Shown one piece after another: positions 8,254 to 17,226 of a stretch of 64,000 bases of DNA. The stretch is from an uncultured Mobilibacterium sp. (lineage in GTDB: Bacteria; Bacillota; Clostridia; Peptostreptococcales; Anaerovoracaceae): NCBI GenBank assembly GCA_947254375.1, contig CAMYCF010000001.1, positions 62,001-126,000 on the forward strand, given 5' to 3'. The notes beneath the pieces were generated by a model. It was not told the DNA's origin, did not search any database, and worked only from the letters and a program-made list of their open reading frames with translations. Numbering within the stretch: the first letter of the stretch is position 1; each line of letters begins with the position of its first letter. The translations under genes and the position numbers were made by a program.

Positions 8254-9087
8254 TTGAGTTATTTAGATGCGATAATATTGGGATTGGTACAGGGCCTGAC
8301 GGAATTTTTACCGGTCAGCAGCTCGGGTCACCTCGCGATCCTTCAGAACCTTTTCGGGATCGAAGGGGACTCCGTCGTTATGTTCACGATAATGCTCCAT
8401 ATAGGTACGCTTTTTTCCGTATTTTATATGTACTGGAAAGATATTAAGGAGCTCCTGGTCGAGCTCGTCCTTCTGATAAGGGATATTTTTACCGGAAGGG
8501 GACTCAAGATCAACGAGAGGCCTGTCAGGAAACTCGGCATCATGATCATAGTAGCGTCGATACCGACGGCCGTGATCGGGATGCTTCTCAAGGACGTTTT
8601 CGAGTCTTTTTACAACTCGCTCGTCCCGATAGGCATAGGCCTTATCATCACGGGTGCTCTGCTCTGGGCGGCTGAGACTAAGAAGAGCGGACAGAAGGAG
8701 ATCAACGGGATGAAATATTCTGACGCTATATTGATCGGCGTTCTCCAGGGCGTCGCGATCTGGCCGGGCATCTCGCGTTCTGGCTCCACCCTCGTGGGCG
8801 GACTTTTCGCGAACCTCGACAGGGATTTTGCGGTCGAATTCGCATTTCTCATATCGATACCGGCTATCCTCGGTTCGCTGATCTTCGAGACTTCGGGCGG
8901 TGCGATGTCGTCGCTTGAGGGAAGCGTGGGACCGGTGATCGTTGGCGGCGTTCTCGCGGCGCTTTCCGGTATCTTTGCGATAAAAACGATGATAAAGGTC
9001 GTAAGAAAATACAGCCTCAAATATTTTACCGTTTATGTTTGGATAGTAGGACTGATCGTCCTCGCCGGAAGCATTTTTAAGGCGTAA
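8254..9087 (+). CDS. uppP: Undecaprenyl-diphosphatase (BacA/UppP family)
   Basis: 277 residues. It dephosphorylates undecaprenyl diphosphate to recycle the lipid carrier for cell-wall synthesis. The signature regions are present: GLVQGLTEFLPVSSSGHL near the N-terminus and GVLQGVAIWPGISRSGSTL near residue 165, plus about eight membrane segments. TTG 8254 is chosen because AAGGAG at 8241-8246 lies 7 bp ahead; the longer frame from TTG 8227 would include that ribosome-binding site. The gene overlaps the first unit of a 21-bp tandem repeat and is followed by ftsK. Confidence 0.93.
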   Translation: MSYLDAIILGLVQGLTEFLPVSSSGHLAILQNLFGIEGDSVVMFTIMLHIGTLFSVFYMYWKDIKELLVELVLLIRDIFTGRGLKINERPVRKLGIMIIVASIPTAVIGMLLKDVFESFYNSLVPIGIGLIITGALLWAAETKKSGQKEINGMKYSDAILIGVLQGVAIWPGISRSGSTLVGGLFANLDRDFAVEFAFLISIPAILGSLIFETSGGAMSSLEGSVGPVIVGGVLAALSGIFAIKTMIKVVRKYSLKYFTVYVWIVGLIVLAGSIFKA

Positions 9088-9146
9088 AAGCAGCGGATCA
9101 ATATGTAAAAACAGCGGATCAAGGTGTAAAAGCAGCGGATCAAGGT
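9084..9146 (+). repeat. Three tandem 21-bp repeats at the uppP-ftsK junction
   Basis: GTAAAAGCAGCGGATCAATAT (units split at 9084, 9105 and 9126, differing by 1-4 bases) is repeated three times and a truncated fourth copy (GTAAAAATG) supplies the ftsK start region. The first unit holds the uppP stop codon; units two and three end in CAAGGT, which doubles as a ribosome-binding site. Confidence 0.9.
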
Positions 9147-9152
9147 GTAAAA

Positions 9153-11990
9153 ATGGCAGAAAAAAAGAGGGGACCGGGACGTCCTCCCGGGAGCAAGAAT
9201 AAAAATTCGGCCGCCAAAGCGGATAAGCCGAAGGGCGGCGACGCAAAGAGCGAAAAGATAGCCGAAATGCAGGAGAAACAGAAGAAGAGCCAAAAGCTGG
9301 CTGACGAGATATGGGGCGTCGTGATACTGGCTGTAGGCGTTTTTCTGATTTTTACGACGCAACTCAATACGACCGGCGCGTTCGGCGATGCCCTGCACGA
9401 CATCCTGCGCGGACTTTTCGGTGGCATGGCCTACATCCTGCCGTACTATTTTATCGTGACCGCGATATGCCTCTTTTTACAGAAACTGCAGCACATCAAC
9501 GGAAGGACTTTCTTTTTCTCGGCGCTGATATTTTGGATGCTGTGCGTGCTGAATTCGTTCAGATACATCGATCCTAAGCATCTGAAGTTCGGTTTCGGGG
9601 ACATTTTTGCGTTCTACAGGGGCGGCGTGCACGACCGCGGTGCCGGGGTGTTCGGAATGGAACTCGGCAATATTTTGATGAAATTTTTCGGCGGTCCGGG
9701 GCTCATCATCTTTGCGATAGCCGTGATCATTGTATCGATACTTCTCGTTGTGAATACGCCGATATCGGCGCAGATGGCGGCTCTGAGGGAGAAGAGGGAG
9801 AACAAGAAACTCATGAGAGAACTCGAGCTCGCAGAGGCGCAGAAGGCGGCGGAGGAAAGGCGCGAGCAGGCGCTTGAGTCGTTCGACCGTACGGTCACGA
9901 ACACGAACGCGAACCGTTCGGTGCCGAATTTCGAAGAAAGCGTTTCGAACGCCGGGTCAGCCGACGGTGTCTCGGGCGGATATATGCCTTCGCGTAGCGA
10001 CGCGATCGGCAAAGATGAGATAAATATTCCGAGATCGAAGAAGTCGTTTTTCTCATTCTTCGGAAAGAAGCAGGAGGAGCCGAAAAAAGCGGACAGCATC
10101 GGCAGGTATTTCAAGGACGACAACGCTATCGAGATCGACGGATCTTCGCCCGTCGTGGACATAGAAAATATGCGCAGCTCGTCGCCGGGAGACTTTGATG
10201 ACTCGTTCGGCATCGGTCTTAAAGGCAGTAACGTCGACCTTTCGGGTGCGCATTCTCCGTTCGGACAGGGCGGCAAAAAGAATAAAAACGACTACGATAT
10301 CATGTGGTCCTCGGGAGCGGAGCCTTCGGTGGCGGCAGACCCCGTGACGCCGATCGGCAAAAAGGCAGGCTCAGTCGCGGCGGCAGCGGCTGCAGGTGCG
10401 GTAGCGGGAGCCGTCGTAGGTTCGGCGGCGTCAAAGAAGAAGGGTGCATCCGCCGAGAACCCGTTCGACCTTTCGAAGGAAAACGAAGAGATAAAAAGGG
10501 AAATGGAAGCCTCCAAAGATACGGGAGAAAGGTACATCCTTCCGCCTGTCGAGCTTCTTAAGAGACCGCCTGCATCTCAGTCGCATATGAGCGAGATACA
10601 GCTTCAGGCGGGCGCTAAAAACCTCGAGAACACGCTCAGGAGTTTCGGCGTCGAGGCCAAAGTCATAAAAGTCACGCAGGGTGCATCCGTAACGAGGTAC
10701 GAGGTGCAGCCGGCCGTCGGAGTAAAGGTCAATAAAATAGTCAGCCTTTCGGACGATATAGCGCTGAACCTCCGCGCCAAGAGCATAAGGATAGAGGCGC
10801 CGATACCGGGAAAAGCGGCCGTCGGTATCGAGATCGAAAACGCGAAGCCGTCTCCGGTATTTATAAGGGAGCTCATATCTTCCGCTGAGTTCAGGAACGC
10901 CGCGTCAAAGATATCCTTTGCGCTCGGCAAGGACATAGCGGGGAACAACATCGTCGCGAATCTGAAGGAGATGCCGCACCTTCTCATAGCGGGTGCAACG
11001 GGCTCCGGAAAGAGCGTGTGCATAAATACGATAATCACGAGCATGCTGTATAAGTCGACCCCAAAGGAAGTAAGATTCATAATGATAGACCCTAAGGTCG
11101 TAGAGCTCAGGAACTACAATGGCGTACCGCACATGCTCATACCCGTCGTCACGGATCCGAAGAAAGCCGCTTCGGCGCTCAACTGGGCCGTGAGCGAAAT
11201 GAACAACAGGTATAAGGAATTTGCGGAAGCAGGGGTAAAAGATATCCAGTCTTACAACGAGTACGAAGCGGCGAATGCTGAAGACGAGAAAAAGAGGTGC
11301 GAGATCGTCATTATAATCGATGAGCTTGCGGACCTCATGATGGCATCGCCGTCGCAGGTAGAGGAGTCGATATGCAGGCTGGCTCAAATGGGCCGTGCCG
11401 CGGGCGTACACCTAATCGTCGCCACGCAGAGGCCGTCGGTAGACGTCGTTACAGGCCTCATAAAAGCAAACATCCCGTCACGTATCGCGTTCGGCGTTTC
11501 CTCCCAGTTCGACTCGAGGACGATACTCGACATGGCGGGCGCGGAAAAACTGCTCGGCAAGGGCGACATGCTTTTCTCGCCTATGAATACGAATAAGCCT
11601 ATAAGGATACAGGGCGCTTACATATCCGATTCCGAAACGGCCAAGGTTATAGATTTCGTCAAAAAACAGGGCGAGACCGAATACGACAGCGAAGTGATCG
11701 AGAAGATCGACACGCCTTCCGACGGCGGCTCCGGAAGCTATGAAGACGAGCTGACGGAAGATGCGATCGGCGTGATCCTCAAGCAAAAGCAGGCATCGGT
11801 TTCGATGCTCCAGAGGCGTTTCAGAATAGGATATAACCGCGCGGCGAGGATAATCGACGAGATAGAAGAGCGCGGGATCATCGGGGCTTCCGACGGCAGC
11901 AGGCCGCGGCAGGTCCTGATAACGGAAGAAGAGTATTACGGTATCGAGCCGGAAAAAGAGGAAGAATCGAGCGATGGCGAAGAAAAGTAA
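9153..11990 (+). CDS. ftsK: DNA translocase FtsK/SpoIIIE
   Basis: 945 residues. Pumps chromosomal DNA through the division septum. Four membrane helices (about 48-68, 88-110, 115-134, 170-192), a charged/Ala-rich linker (about 200-470), the motor with Walker A GATGSGKS at about 614-621 and Walker B IVIIIDELADLM near 712, and a C-terminal winged-helix gamma domain (about 865-925) that would read polar KOPS-like sequences. Unusually, the first 20 residues hold KKRGPGRPPGSKNKN, an AT-hook-like motif. The start is preceded by the AAGGTG at the end of the 21-bp repeat. Overlaps rimO by 17 bp. Confidence 0.96.
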   Translation: MAEKKRGPGRPPGSKNKNSAAKADKPKGGDAKSEKIAEMQEKQKKSQKLADEIWGVVILAVGVFLIFTTQLNTTGAFGDALHDILRGLFGGMAYILPYYFIVTAICLFLQKLQHINGRTFFFSALIFWMLCVLNSFRYIDPKHLKFGFGDIFAFYRGGVHDRGAGVFGMELGNILMKFFGGPGLIIFAIAVIIVSILLVVNTPISAQMAALREKRENKKLMRELELAEAQKAAEERREQALESFDRTVTNTNANRSVPNFEESVSNAGSADGVSGGYMPSRSDAIGKDEINIPRSKKSFFSFFGKKQEEPKKADSIGRYFKDDNAIEIDGSSPVVDIENMRSSSPGDFDDSFGIGLKGSNVDLSGAHSPFGQGGKKNKNDYDIMWSSGAEPSVAADPVTPIGKKAGSVAAAAAAGAVAGAVVGSAASKKKGASAENPFDLSKENEEIKREMEASKDTGERYILPPVELLKRPPASQSHMSEIQLQAGAKNLENTLRSFGVEAKVIKVTQGASVTRYEVQPAVGVKVNKIVSLSDDIALNLRAKSIRIEAPIPGKAAVGIEIENAKPSPVFIRELISSAEFRNAASKISFALGKDIAGNNIVANLKEMPHLLIAGATGSGKSVCINTIITSMLYKSTPKEVRFIMIDPKVVELRNYNGVPHMLIPVVTDPKKAASALNWAVSEMNNRYKEFAEAGVKDIQSYNEYEAANAEDEKKRCEIVIIIDELADLMMASPSQVEESICRLAQMGRAAGVHLIVATQRPSVDVVTGLIKANIPSRIAFGVSSQFDSRTILDMAGAEKLLGKGDMLFSPMNTNKPIRIQGAYISDSETAKVIDFVKKQGETEYDSEVIEKIDTPSDGGSGSYEDELTEDAIGVILKQKQASVSMLQRRFRIGYNRAARIIDEIEERGIIGASDGSRPRQVLITEEEYYGIEPEKEEESSDGEEK

Positions 11991-13380
11991 AAAATTCTAT
12001 ATCGACACGCTCGGGTGCGCCAAAAACGAATACGACTCGCAGGTGCTCGCAGCGGAGCTCCTCGGCCGCGGATGTGAAAACACCTTGGACCCGGAGGAAG
12101 CCGACATCCTGATAGTCAACACGTGCGGTTTTATCGACGATGCGAAGCGCGAGTCGATAGAGCACATTTTCAACATGGCGGCGTTCAAAGGCGAAGACAA
12201 AAAGCTCGTCGTCACGGGCTGCCTTTCCCAGCGCTACCACGCGGAACTGTCGAAAGAGATACCGGAAGTGGATATTTTTACCGGCGTCAATGATTACGAC
12301 GACCTCCCTTCGATTTTACTCGGAGAAGAAAGCGCGGCCCCTGATAAAAATGTCTGTCCCGGCGAATGTCCGGCGTCTTCGGACCGGTCCGCTGTAAAAG
12401 CGTCTTCCGACATGGTAAAAGGCCGTGAGGAGAAGGTCCTTCCGTACCGCGAGAGGGTTTTCCCGCAGAACGAATATTCTTCGGTCCTAAAGATCGCGGA
12501 AGGTTGCAACAACGCGTGCACCTTCTGCGCGATACCGATGATAAGGGGACCGTACCGCAGCAAACGGATCGAGGATGCCGTGCGCGAAGCCGAGGACATG
12601 GCAGCCGCGGGGATAAAAGAAGTCACGATCATCGCACAGGACACATCATATTACGGTAAAGATATTTACGGCGAGGCGAAGCTGCCTGAGTTGCTGCGGG
12701 AGCTCTGCCGCATAGACGGGATAAAATGGATAAGGCTGATGTACGTGTACGACGACGGCATAACGGACGAGTTCATCGACACGATAGCTTCGGAAGAGAA
12801 AATATGCAACTACATCGACATACCGATACAGCATATATCTGACGGTGTCCTTTCGGCGATGCACAGGAATTCGACGTCCGAGTCGATACGGGCCACGGTA
12901 AAAAAGCTGAGGTCGCGGATAAAAGACATACACATAAGGACGACGCTTTTAGTCGGGTTTCCCGGCGAGACGGAGGAGGATTTCGAAGAGCTGCTCGATT
13001 TTATAGAGGAAGCGAAGTTCGAAAGACTGGGTGCTTTTGCTTTTTCCGAAGAGGAGGGAACGCCGGCCTATGAGCTCGGCGGCAAGGTGCCTGAGGAGAT
13101 AAAAGAAGCCCGCAGGAACGCCGTTATGGAAAAGCAGGTCGCGATAAGCGAAGAGGTGAACGCGGCGAAGGTCGGGGGTGTCTTCGAGGTGATCGTCGAC
13201 GAATGTACGGGCGAAGGGCTGTACGTCGGAAGGACGGAATACGATTCGCCTGAAATAGATGACGAAGTTTCTTTTACGGCGCTTGCACCGCACGAGCCGG
13301 GCGACTTCGTGAAGGTAATGATTGAAGAAGCGTACGAGTACGATCTCGTCGGCAAGGAGGTTTTAGATGAATCTGCCTAA
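11974..13380 (+). CDS. rimO: Ribosomal protein S12 methylthiotransferase RimO
   Basis: 468 residues. A radical-SAM enzyme that adds a methylthio group to an Asp of S12. UPF0004 N-terminal domain (LGCAKNEYDSQ at 10-20 and the conserved CGFIDDA region), a radical-SAM cluster EGCNNACTFC with CxxxCxxC near 176-185 and GPYRSK after it, and a C-terminal TRAM domain. It has an insertion of about 35 residues (near 120-155) before the radical-SAM core. It overlaps ftsK and pgsA, consistent with one ftsK-rimO-pgsA-cinA operon. Confidence 0.95.
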   Translation: MAKKSKKFYIDTLGCAKNEYDSQVLAAELLGRGCENTLDPEEADILIVNTCGFIDDAKRESIEHIFNMAAFKGEDKKLVVTGCLSQRYHAELSKEIPEVDIFTGVNDYDDLPSILLGEESAAPDKNVCPGECPASSDRSAVKASSDMVKGREEKVLPYRERVFPQNEYSSVLKIAEGCNNACTFCAIPMIRGPYRSKRIEDAVREAEDMAAAGIKEVTIIAQDTSYYGKDIYGEAKLPELLRELCRIDGIKWIRLMYVYDDGITDEFIDTIASEEKICNYIDIPIQHISDGVLSAMHRNSTSESIRATVKKLRSRIKDIHIRTTLLVGFPGETEEDFEELLDFIEEAKFERLGAFAFSEEEGTPAYELGGKVPEEIKEARRNAVMEKQVAISEEVNAAKVGGVFEVIVDECTGEGLYVGRTEYDSPEIDDEVSFTALAPHEPGDFVKVMIEEAYEYDLVGKEVLDESA

Positions 13381-13891
13381 TAAACTGACTGTGGGAAGGG
13401 TCATAGCTGTCCCGTTTTTCATATGGGCTTTTATGACGGAGCATTACGTGGCGGCGTTCGTGATCTTTATAGCGGCGTCTTTTACGGATCTTTTGGACGG
13501 TAAAATCGCGCGAGCGAGGAACCTCGTTACGAATTTCGGCAAGATCATGGATCCTCTCGCCGATAAAATACTCGTCTACTCAGCGCTCTGCCTGATGATC
13601 GAGTCGGGCACCATACCGGCCTGGTCGCTGATAATAATATTGGCCAGAGAGTTCGCTGTAGCGGGCATGAGAGCCGTTGCGGCCGCTGAAGGGATCGTCG
13701 TTGCGGCGGGGATGAGCGGTAAGATAAAAACCGTGCTCCAGATGATCGCGGTACCGGTCATCATACTCGCGCTCGGCGGCTTCGATAAGCTGATGATGTT
13801 CGGAATGATAGTCTTCTGGGCTTCGGTCGTCATGACAGTTTACTCGGGAGCGGAATATATAATCAAGAATAAAAGCGTATTTTCAATGTAA
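13367..13891 (+). CDS. pgsA: CDP-diacylglycerol-glycerol-3-phosphate 3-phosphatidyltransferase
   Basis: 174 residues with about four membrane helices. Makes phosphatidylglycerol phosphate at the membrane. The CDP-alcohol phosphotransferase signature is complete: DLLDGKIARARN followed by FGKIMDPLADKI (D-x2-DG-x2-AR-x8-G-x3-D-x3-D). ATG 13367 has a strong AAGGAGG 6-7 bp upstream and overlaps the end of rimO by 14 bp. Confidence 0.95.
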   Translation: MNLPNKLTVGRVIAVPFFIWAFMTEHYVAAFVIFIAASFTDLLDGKIARARNLVTNFGKIMDPLADKILVYSALCLMIESGTIPAWSLIIILAREFAVAGMRAVAAAEGIVVAAGMSGKIKTVLQMIAVPVIILALGGFDKLMMFGMIVFWASVVMTVYSGAEYIIKNKSVFSM

Positions 13892-13901
13892 AAGGGGCAA
13901 A

Positions 13902-15146
13902 ATGAGAGCGTCGATATTGGGCGTCGGGACGGAGCTGCTTTTCGGGCAGACCGTCAACACGAACGCGGCATTCCTTTCGAAACAACTGAATCTTATGGGC
14001 TTCGACGTGATGTATCACTTCGTGGTCGGTGACAACCCGGGTCGCCTCGCGAAAACCTTGAAACTGGCTCTCGCGGAGACGGATCTCGTCGTAACAACGG
14101 GAGGCCTCGGGCCGACGCAGGACGACCTCACGAAGGAGACGATCGCGGAGGTCTTCGGCGCGGCGCTTTTACCGGATGAGCGGGCCATGCGCGAGATGCG
14201 GGAATTTTTTATCGGGCGCGGAAGAAAGATGCCCGAAAACAACCTGAAGCAGGGATACCTGCCGGCGGGCTCTACAGTTTTTTACAACAAACGCGGGACA
14301 GCTCCGGGCTTTGCGATAGAGAAGGACGGCAAGTGCGCGATAGCTTTTCCGGGACCGCCGTACGAGATGGAGTGGATGTTCGAGAACAGGACGCGCGCTT
14401 TTCTGGAAAAATTCATCGAAAAAAAGATGTATTACGTCGTCGTGAGGACCATAGGGATAGGCGAGTCGGACCTCGAAACGAGGCTGCTGCCGCTCATTGA
14501 CGGGCAGGTGGACCCGACGATAGCGACTTATGCAAAGCAGGGCGAATGTACGATGCGTATCGCCTCGCAGCGGGACGACCTCGACGAGGCAAAAGCCACA
14601 GTAGACGATATGCTTAAAAAGGTAAACTCGCTCGTCGGAGAGTATATTTACAGCTATGATGACACGGAACTCTCTGAAGTCGTCGTTGAAAAGCTGAAAA
14701 AGGCGAGACTAAAGCTCGCTTCGGCGGAGTCGTGCACGGGCGGAAAATTTGCAGCCGCCGTTACCGACATAGCAGGCGCATCCGATATCTATGAACGCGG
14801 TTTCGTTACATACAGCCCGGAAGCGAAGATCGATGACATTTCGGTAAAAGCCGAGACGATCGAAAGCTACGGAGTGGTGAGCAGCGAGGTCGCGATCGAA
14901 ATGGCGGAAGGTGCGAGGCTTAAAGCCGGGGCCGATATGGCCGTGTCCGTGACGGGTTTTGCGGGGCCGTCGGGAGGCGCAGGCGAAGGCGATGAGCCGG
15001 GGAAAGCCTATATCGGCTACAGTACGCCGTCTGCAAAGGGTTCCTTCCTGATCCGGACAAAGCGCGACGACCGAGGATGGAACAGGCAGTATTTCGTGCT
15101 GAACATGTTCCGCATCCTCAACGATATTTTGGACGGCGATATATAG
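13902..15146 (+). CDS. cinA: CinA family protein (competence/damage-inducible; NMN deamidase domain)
   Basis: 414 residues. The N-terminal MoaB/MogA-like domain begins ASILGVGTELLFGQTVNTN and contains TTGGLGPTQDDLTKE; the C-terminal CinA domain (about 255-410) has SAESCTGG and SVTGFAGPSGG, found in nicotinamide-nucleotide amidases that recycle NMN. Lies directly upstream of recA as in many Firmicutes; recA has its own promoter after it, but read-through from cinA is likely. AGGGGC precedes the start. Confidence 0.93.
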   Translation: MRASILGVGTELLFGQTVNTNAAFLSKQLNLMGFDVMYHFVVGDNPGRLAKTLKLALAETDLVVTTGGLGPTQDDLTKETIAEVFGAALLPDERAMREMREFFIGRGRKMPENNLKQGYLPAGSTVFYNKRGTAPGFAIEKDGKCAIAFPGPPYEMEWMFENRTRAFLEKFIEKKMYYVVVRTIGIGESDLETRLLPLIDGQVDPTIATYAKQGECTMRIASQRDDLDEAKATVDDMLKKVNSLVGEYIYSYDDTELSEVVVEKLKKARLKLASAESCTGGKFAAAVTDIAGASDIYERGFVTYSPEAKIDDISVKAETIESYGVVSSEVAIEMAEGARLKAGADMAVSVTGFAGPSGGAGEGDEPGKAYIGYSTPSAKGSFLIRTKRDDRGWNRQYFVLNMFRILNDILDGDI

Positions 15147-15206
15147 CATTTTACGGCCGAAAGAAGGTAACTTATCGCTTGAAGCGTAAAAGGCGCGCGT
15201 TTATAC

Positions 15207-15235
15207 TTGACATGAAAAGACGGGCGTATTATCAT
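15207..15235 (+). promoter_or_regulatory. recA promoter
   Basis: TTGACA (15207-15212), 17-bp spacer, TATCAT (15230-15235); the LexA box begins 5 bp downstream. Confidence 0.8.
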
Positions 15236-15240
15236 AAATG

Positions 15241-15254
15241 CGAACATGCGTTCG
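15241..15254 (+). promoter_or_regulatory. LexA (SOS) box of recA
   Basis: CGAACATGCGTTCG matches the Firmicute SOS box CGAAC-N4-GTTCG perfectly and covers the expected transcription start. Confidence 0.92.
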
Positions 15255-15273
15255 ATAAATTCCGGAGGTAAAT

Positions 15274-16335
15274 ATGGCAACTACCGATAAGAAAGTAATG
15301 ACAGACAAAGATAAGGCGCTCGAGCAGGCGCTTGAACAGATACAGAGGGCATACGGGCAGGGTTCGATAATGAGGCTCGGAGACGAGGGCGCTATAAGCA
15401 ATACGGAGGCGATCTCGACGGGTTCGATAAGCTTGGACATCGCTACCGGAGTCGGCGGCGTTCCTAAGGGCAGGATCGTAGAGATCTTCGGACCGGAATC
15501 TTCCGGAAAGACGACGCTGACGCTGCACATCATAGCGGAAGCGCAGAAGAACGGCGGCAAGGCGGCATTTATAGACGCTGAGCACGCACTCGATCCTTCG
15601 TATGCGAGGACGCTCGGTGTCGATGTTGATGAGCTTCTCGTATCGCAGCCGGACACGGGAGAACAGGCTCTCGAGATATGCGAGATGCTCGCGAGGAGTG
15701 CGGCGATCGACGTGATCGTAATAGACTCCGTTGCGGCGCTCGTACCTAAGGCGGAGATCCAGGGCGAAATGGGAGATTCACATGTAGGTCTTCAGGCGAG
15801 GCTCATGTCTCAGGCGCTGAGGAAGATCGCGGGTGCGGTAAATAAATCGAATACGTGCGTCATCTTCATCAACCAGCTCAGGGAGAAGATCGGTGTCGTG
15901 TACGGAAATCCGGAGACGACGACGGGCGGACGCGCTTTGAAGTTCTACGCTTCGATGCGGATAGATGTCCGCAAGGTCGAAACGATCAAGAAGGGCGAGG
16001 AGATGCTCGGCAGCAGGACGAGAGCGAAGATCGTAAAGAACAAGGTCGCTCCTCCTTTCCAGAAGGCCGAATTCGACATAATGTACGGAACGGGAATATC
16101 CCTTTCCGGAGATGTTTTAGATGTCGCGGCCGAACGCGGCATCGTTGACAAGTCCGGCTCGTGGTACAGCTACAACGGTGAGAGGATAGGACAAGGAAGG
16201 GAGAACGTAAAAGCCTTCCTTGAAGAGCACCCTGAGATGCTTGAGAAGATAAGGACTGAAGTTCTCGACAGCGTGATCGGCGACAGGAAGGATGCCGATA
16301 TCGAGGTCGACGAGGACGGAGTGGTCATAGAGTAA
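15274..16335 (+). CDS. recA: Recombinase RecA
   Basis: 353 residues. Strand exchange and SOS co-protease. Walker [10 protein letters not shown] at about 70-78, Walker [11 protein letters not shown] near 148, loop L1/L2 region with [11 protein letters not shown] and NPETTTGG, and an acidic C-terminal tail. GGAGG lies just upstream of ATG 15274. SOS control is shown by the perfect LexA box. The rny gene (RNase Y) that often follows recA is absent; a fic gene is there instead. Confidence 0.98.
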   Translation: MATTDKKVMTDKDKALEQALEQIQRAYGQGSIMRLGDEGAISNTEAISTGSISLDIATGVGGVPKGRIVEIFGPESSGKTTLTLHIIAEAQKNGGKAAFIDAEHALDPSYARTLGVDVDELLVSQPDTGEQALEICEMLARSAAIDVIVIDSVAALVPKAEIQGEMGDSHVGLQARLMSQALRKIAGAVNKSNTCVIFINQLREKIGVVYGNPETTTGGRALKFYASMRIDVRKVETIKKGEEMLGSRTRAKIVKNKVAPPFQKAEFDIMYGTGISLSGDVLDVAAERGIVDKSGSWYSYNGERIGQGRENVKAFLEEHPEMLEKIRTEVLDSVIGDRKDADIEVDEDGVVIE

Positions 16336-16348
16336 AAGAGGTGATCCT

Positions 16349-17110
16349 ATGATAGATAAAGATGTTCTCAAAGAAAAGGAGAATTTCATAGCGGAAAACA
16401 TAGGAGATGCTGTCGGCAAGCTTTCAAACAAAAGTATTGCCGAAGTTTTTTACCGGAGGTTTGAATATTCATTTTGTTGGGGTTCAAACGCAATAGAAGG
16501 AAATACTTTGACCTTGGAACAGACCGTAAGCATTATCCAATTTGACGAGGTCATACCGGGGCACAGGTTTTCAGAGCATCGTGAAGCGTTGAGCCTTTAT
16601 CGGGCTATCAGGAAATATCTGGACTACTGGAACCTTAGAATCTGCGAAGAATGGATCAAAGATGTTGCCTGTGAAATAACCGGCTTGGAATACGGCTACA
16701 GGAAAGAGAACGTTGTTATCGCTTCTCCGATAAAGACCGTATACACCCCCACACATTGGGAGAAGATAGAAGCCGAGATGAAAGATTTTATCGGCAGCGC
16801 GGAGCCGCCTGCCGAAATGAGTATCGGTGAAAAGATAAAACACATCGCTTTGAAGCACATCGAATTTGAGCGTATCCATCCGTTCCTCGACGGAAACGGA
16901 AGGACCGGAAGGATGATACTGAATCAGAGCCTGATAAATTCCGGGCTCCTGCCGATAACGATAAAGCCGTCGTCGGACTACAGATCCGCTTTTAAGAGGT
17001 TTGAAAAGAACGGCGAGACTTTTCTGATGGAAAAGCTTATCTGCAACGCTGAGATCGACGCTATCAGGAATGTCGGTGAATTGACGGGTAAAATGGGTGA
17101 TGTGAAGTAA
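16349..17110 (+). CDS. Fic-domain protein (probable AMP-transferase)
   Basis: 253 residues. The catalytic motif HPFLDGNGRTGR is at 177-188 (H-P-F-x-D-G-N-G-R-x-x-R, complete). An inhibitory-helix motif S-x3-E-G is present at 46-51 (SNAIEG) on the N-terminal side, so this is a self-contained, auto-inhibited class II Fic protein. Such enzymes transfer AMP from ATP to Ser/Thr/Tyr of target proteins; the target is unknown. It has a good AGAGGTG site 13 bp after the recA stop, so it is probably transcribed with recA and therefore SOS-linked. Base composition is somewhat more AT-rich than neighbours, hinting at later acquisition. No separate antitoxin gene is seen. Confidence 0.9.
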   Translation: MIDKDVLKEKENFIAENIGDAVGKLSNKSIAEVFYRRFEYSFCWGSNAIEGNTLTLEQTVSIIQFDEVIPGHRFSEHREALSLYRAIRKYLDYWNLRICEEWIKDVACEITGLEYGYRKENVVIASPIKTVYTPTHWEKIEAEMKDFIGSAEPPAEMSIGEKIKHIALKHIEFERIHPFLDGNGRTGRMILNQSLINSGLLPITIKPSSDYRSAFKRFEKNGETFLMEKLICNAEIDAIRNVGELTGKMGDVK

Positions 17111-17117
17111 AAAGTGT

Positions 17118-17146
17118 TTGACAGAGCTATTGCGCTGTAGTATATT
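17118..17146 (+). promoter_or_regulatory. rplU promoter
   Basis: TTGACA (17118-17123), 17-bp spacer, TATATT (17141-17146). Confidence 0.8.
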
Positions 17147-17152
17147 TAAGTG

Positions 17153-17226
17153 GTTAGCCGCACGAGACGGGTTTTTTAAGCATAGCACCCGGACCGGCGA
17201 GTCTGGATAGAGGAGGTATTCATTAA
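17153..17226 (+). ncRNA. Candidate ribosomal protein L21 leader
   Basis: About 75 nt of leader between promoter and rplU, with GTTAGCCGC, GAGACGGGTTTTTT and paired stretches ACCCGG/CCGG..., resembling the autoregulatory L21 leader known upstream of Firmicute rplU. Assigned from position and a remembered motif; a covariance-model search would decide. Confidence 0.5.

Noticed and set aside
9084..9146. Possible CRISPR-like repeats
   Set aside because: The 21-bp units are directly adjacent with no spacers and no cas genes; it is a simple tandem repeat at a gene junction.
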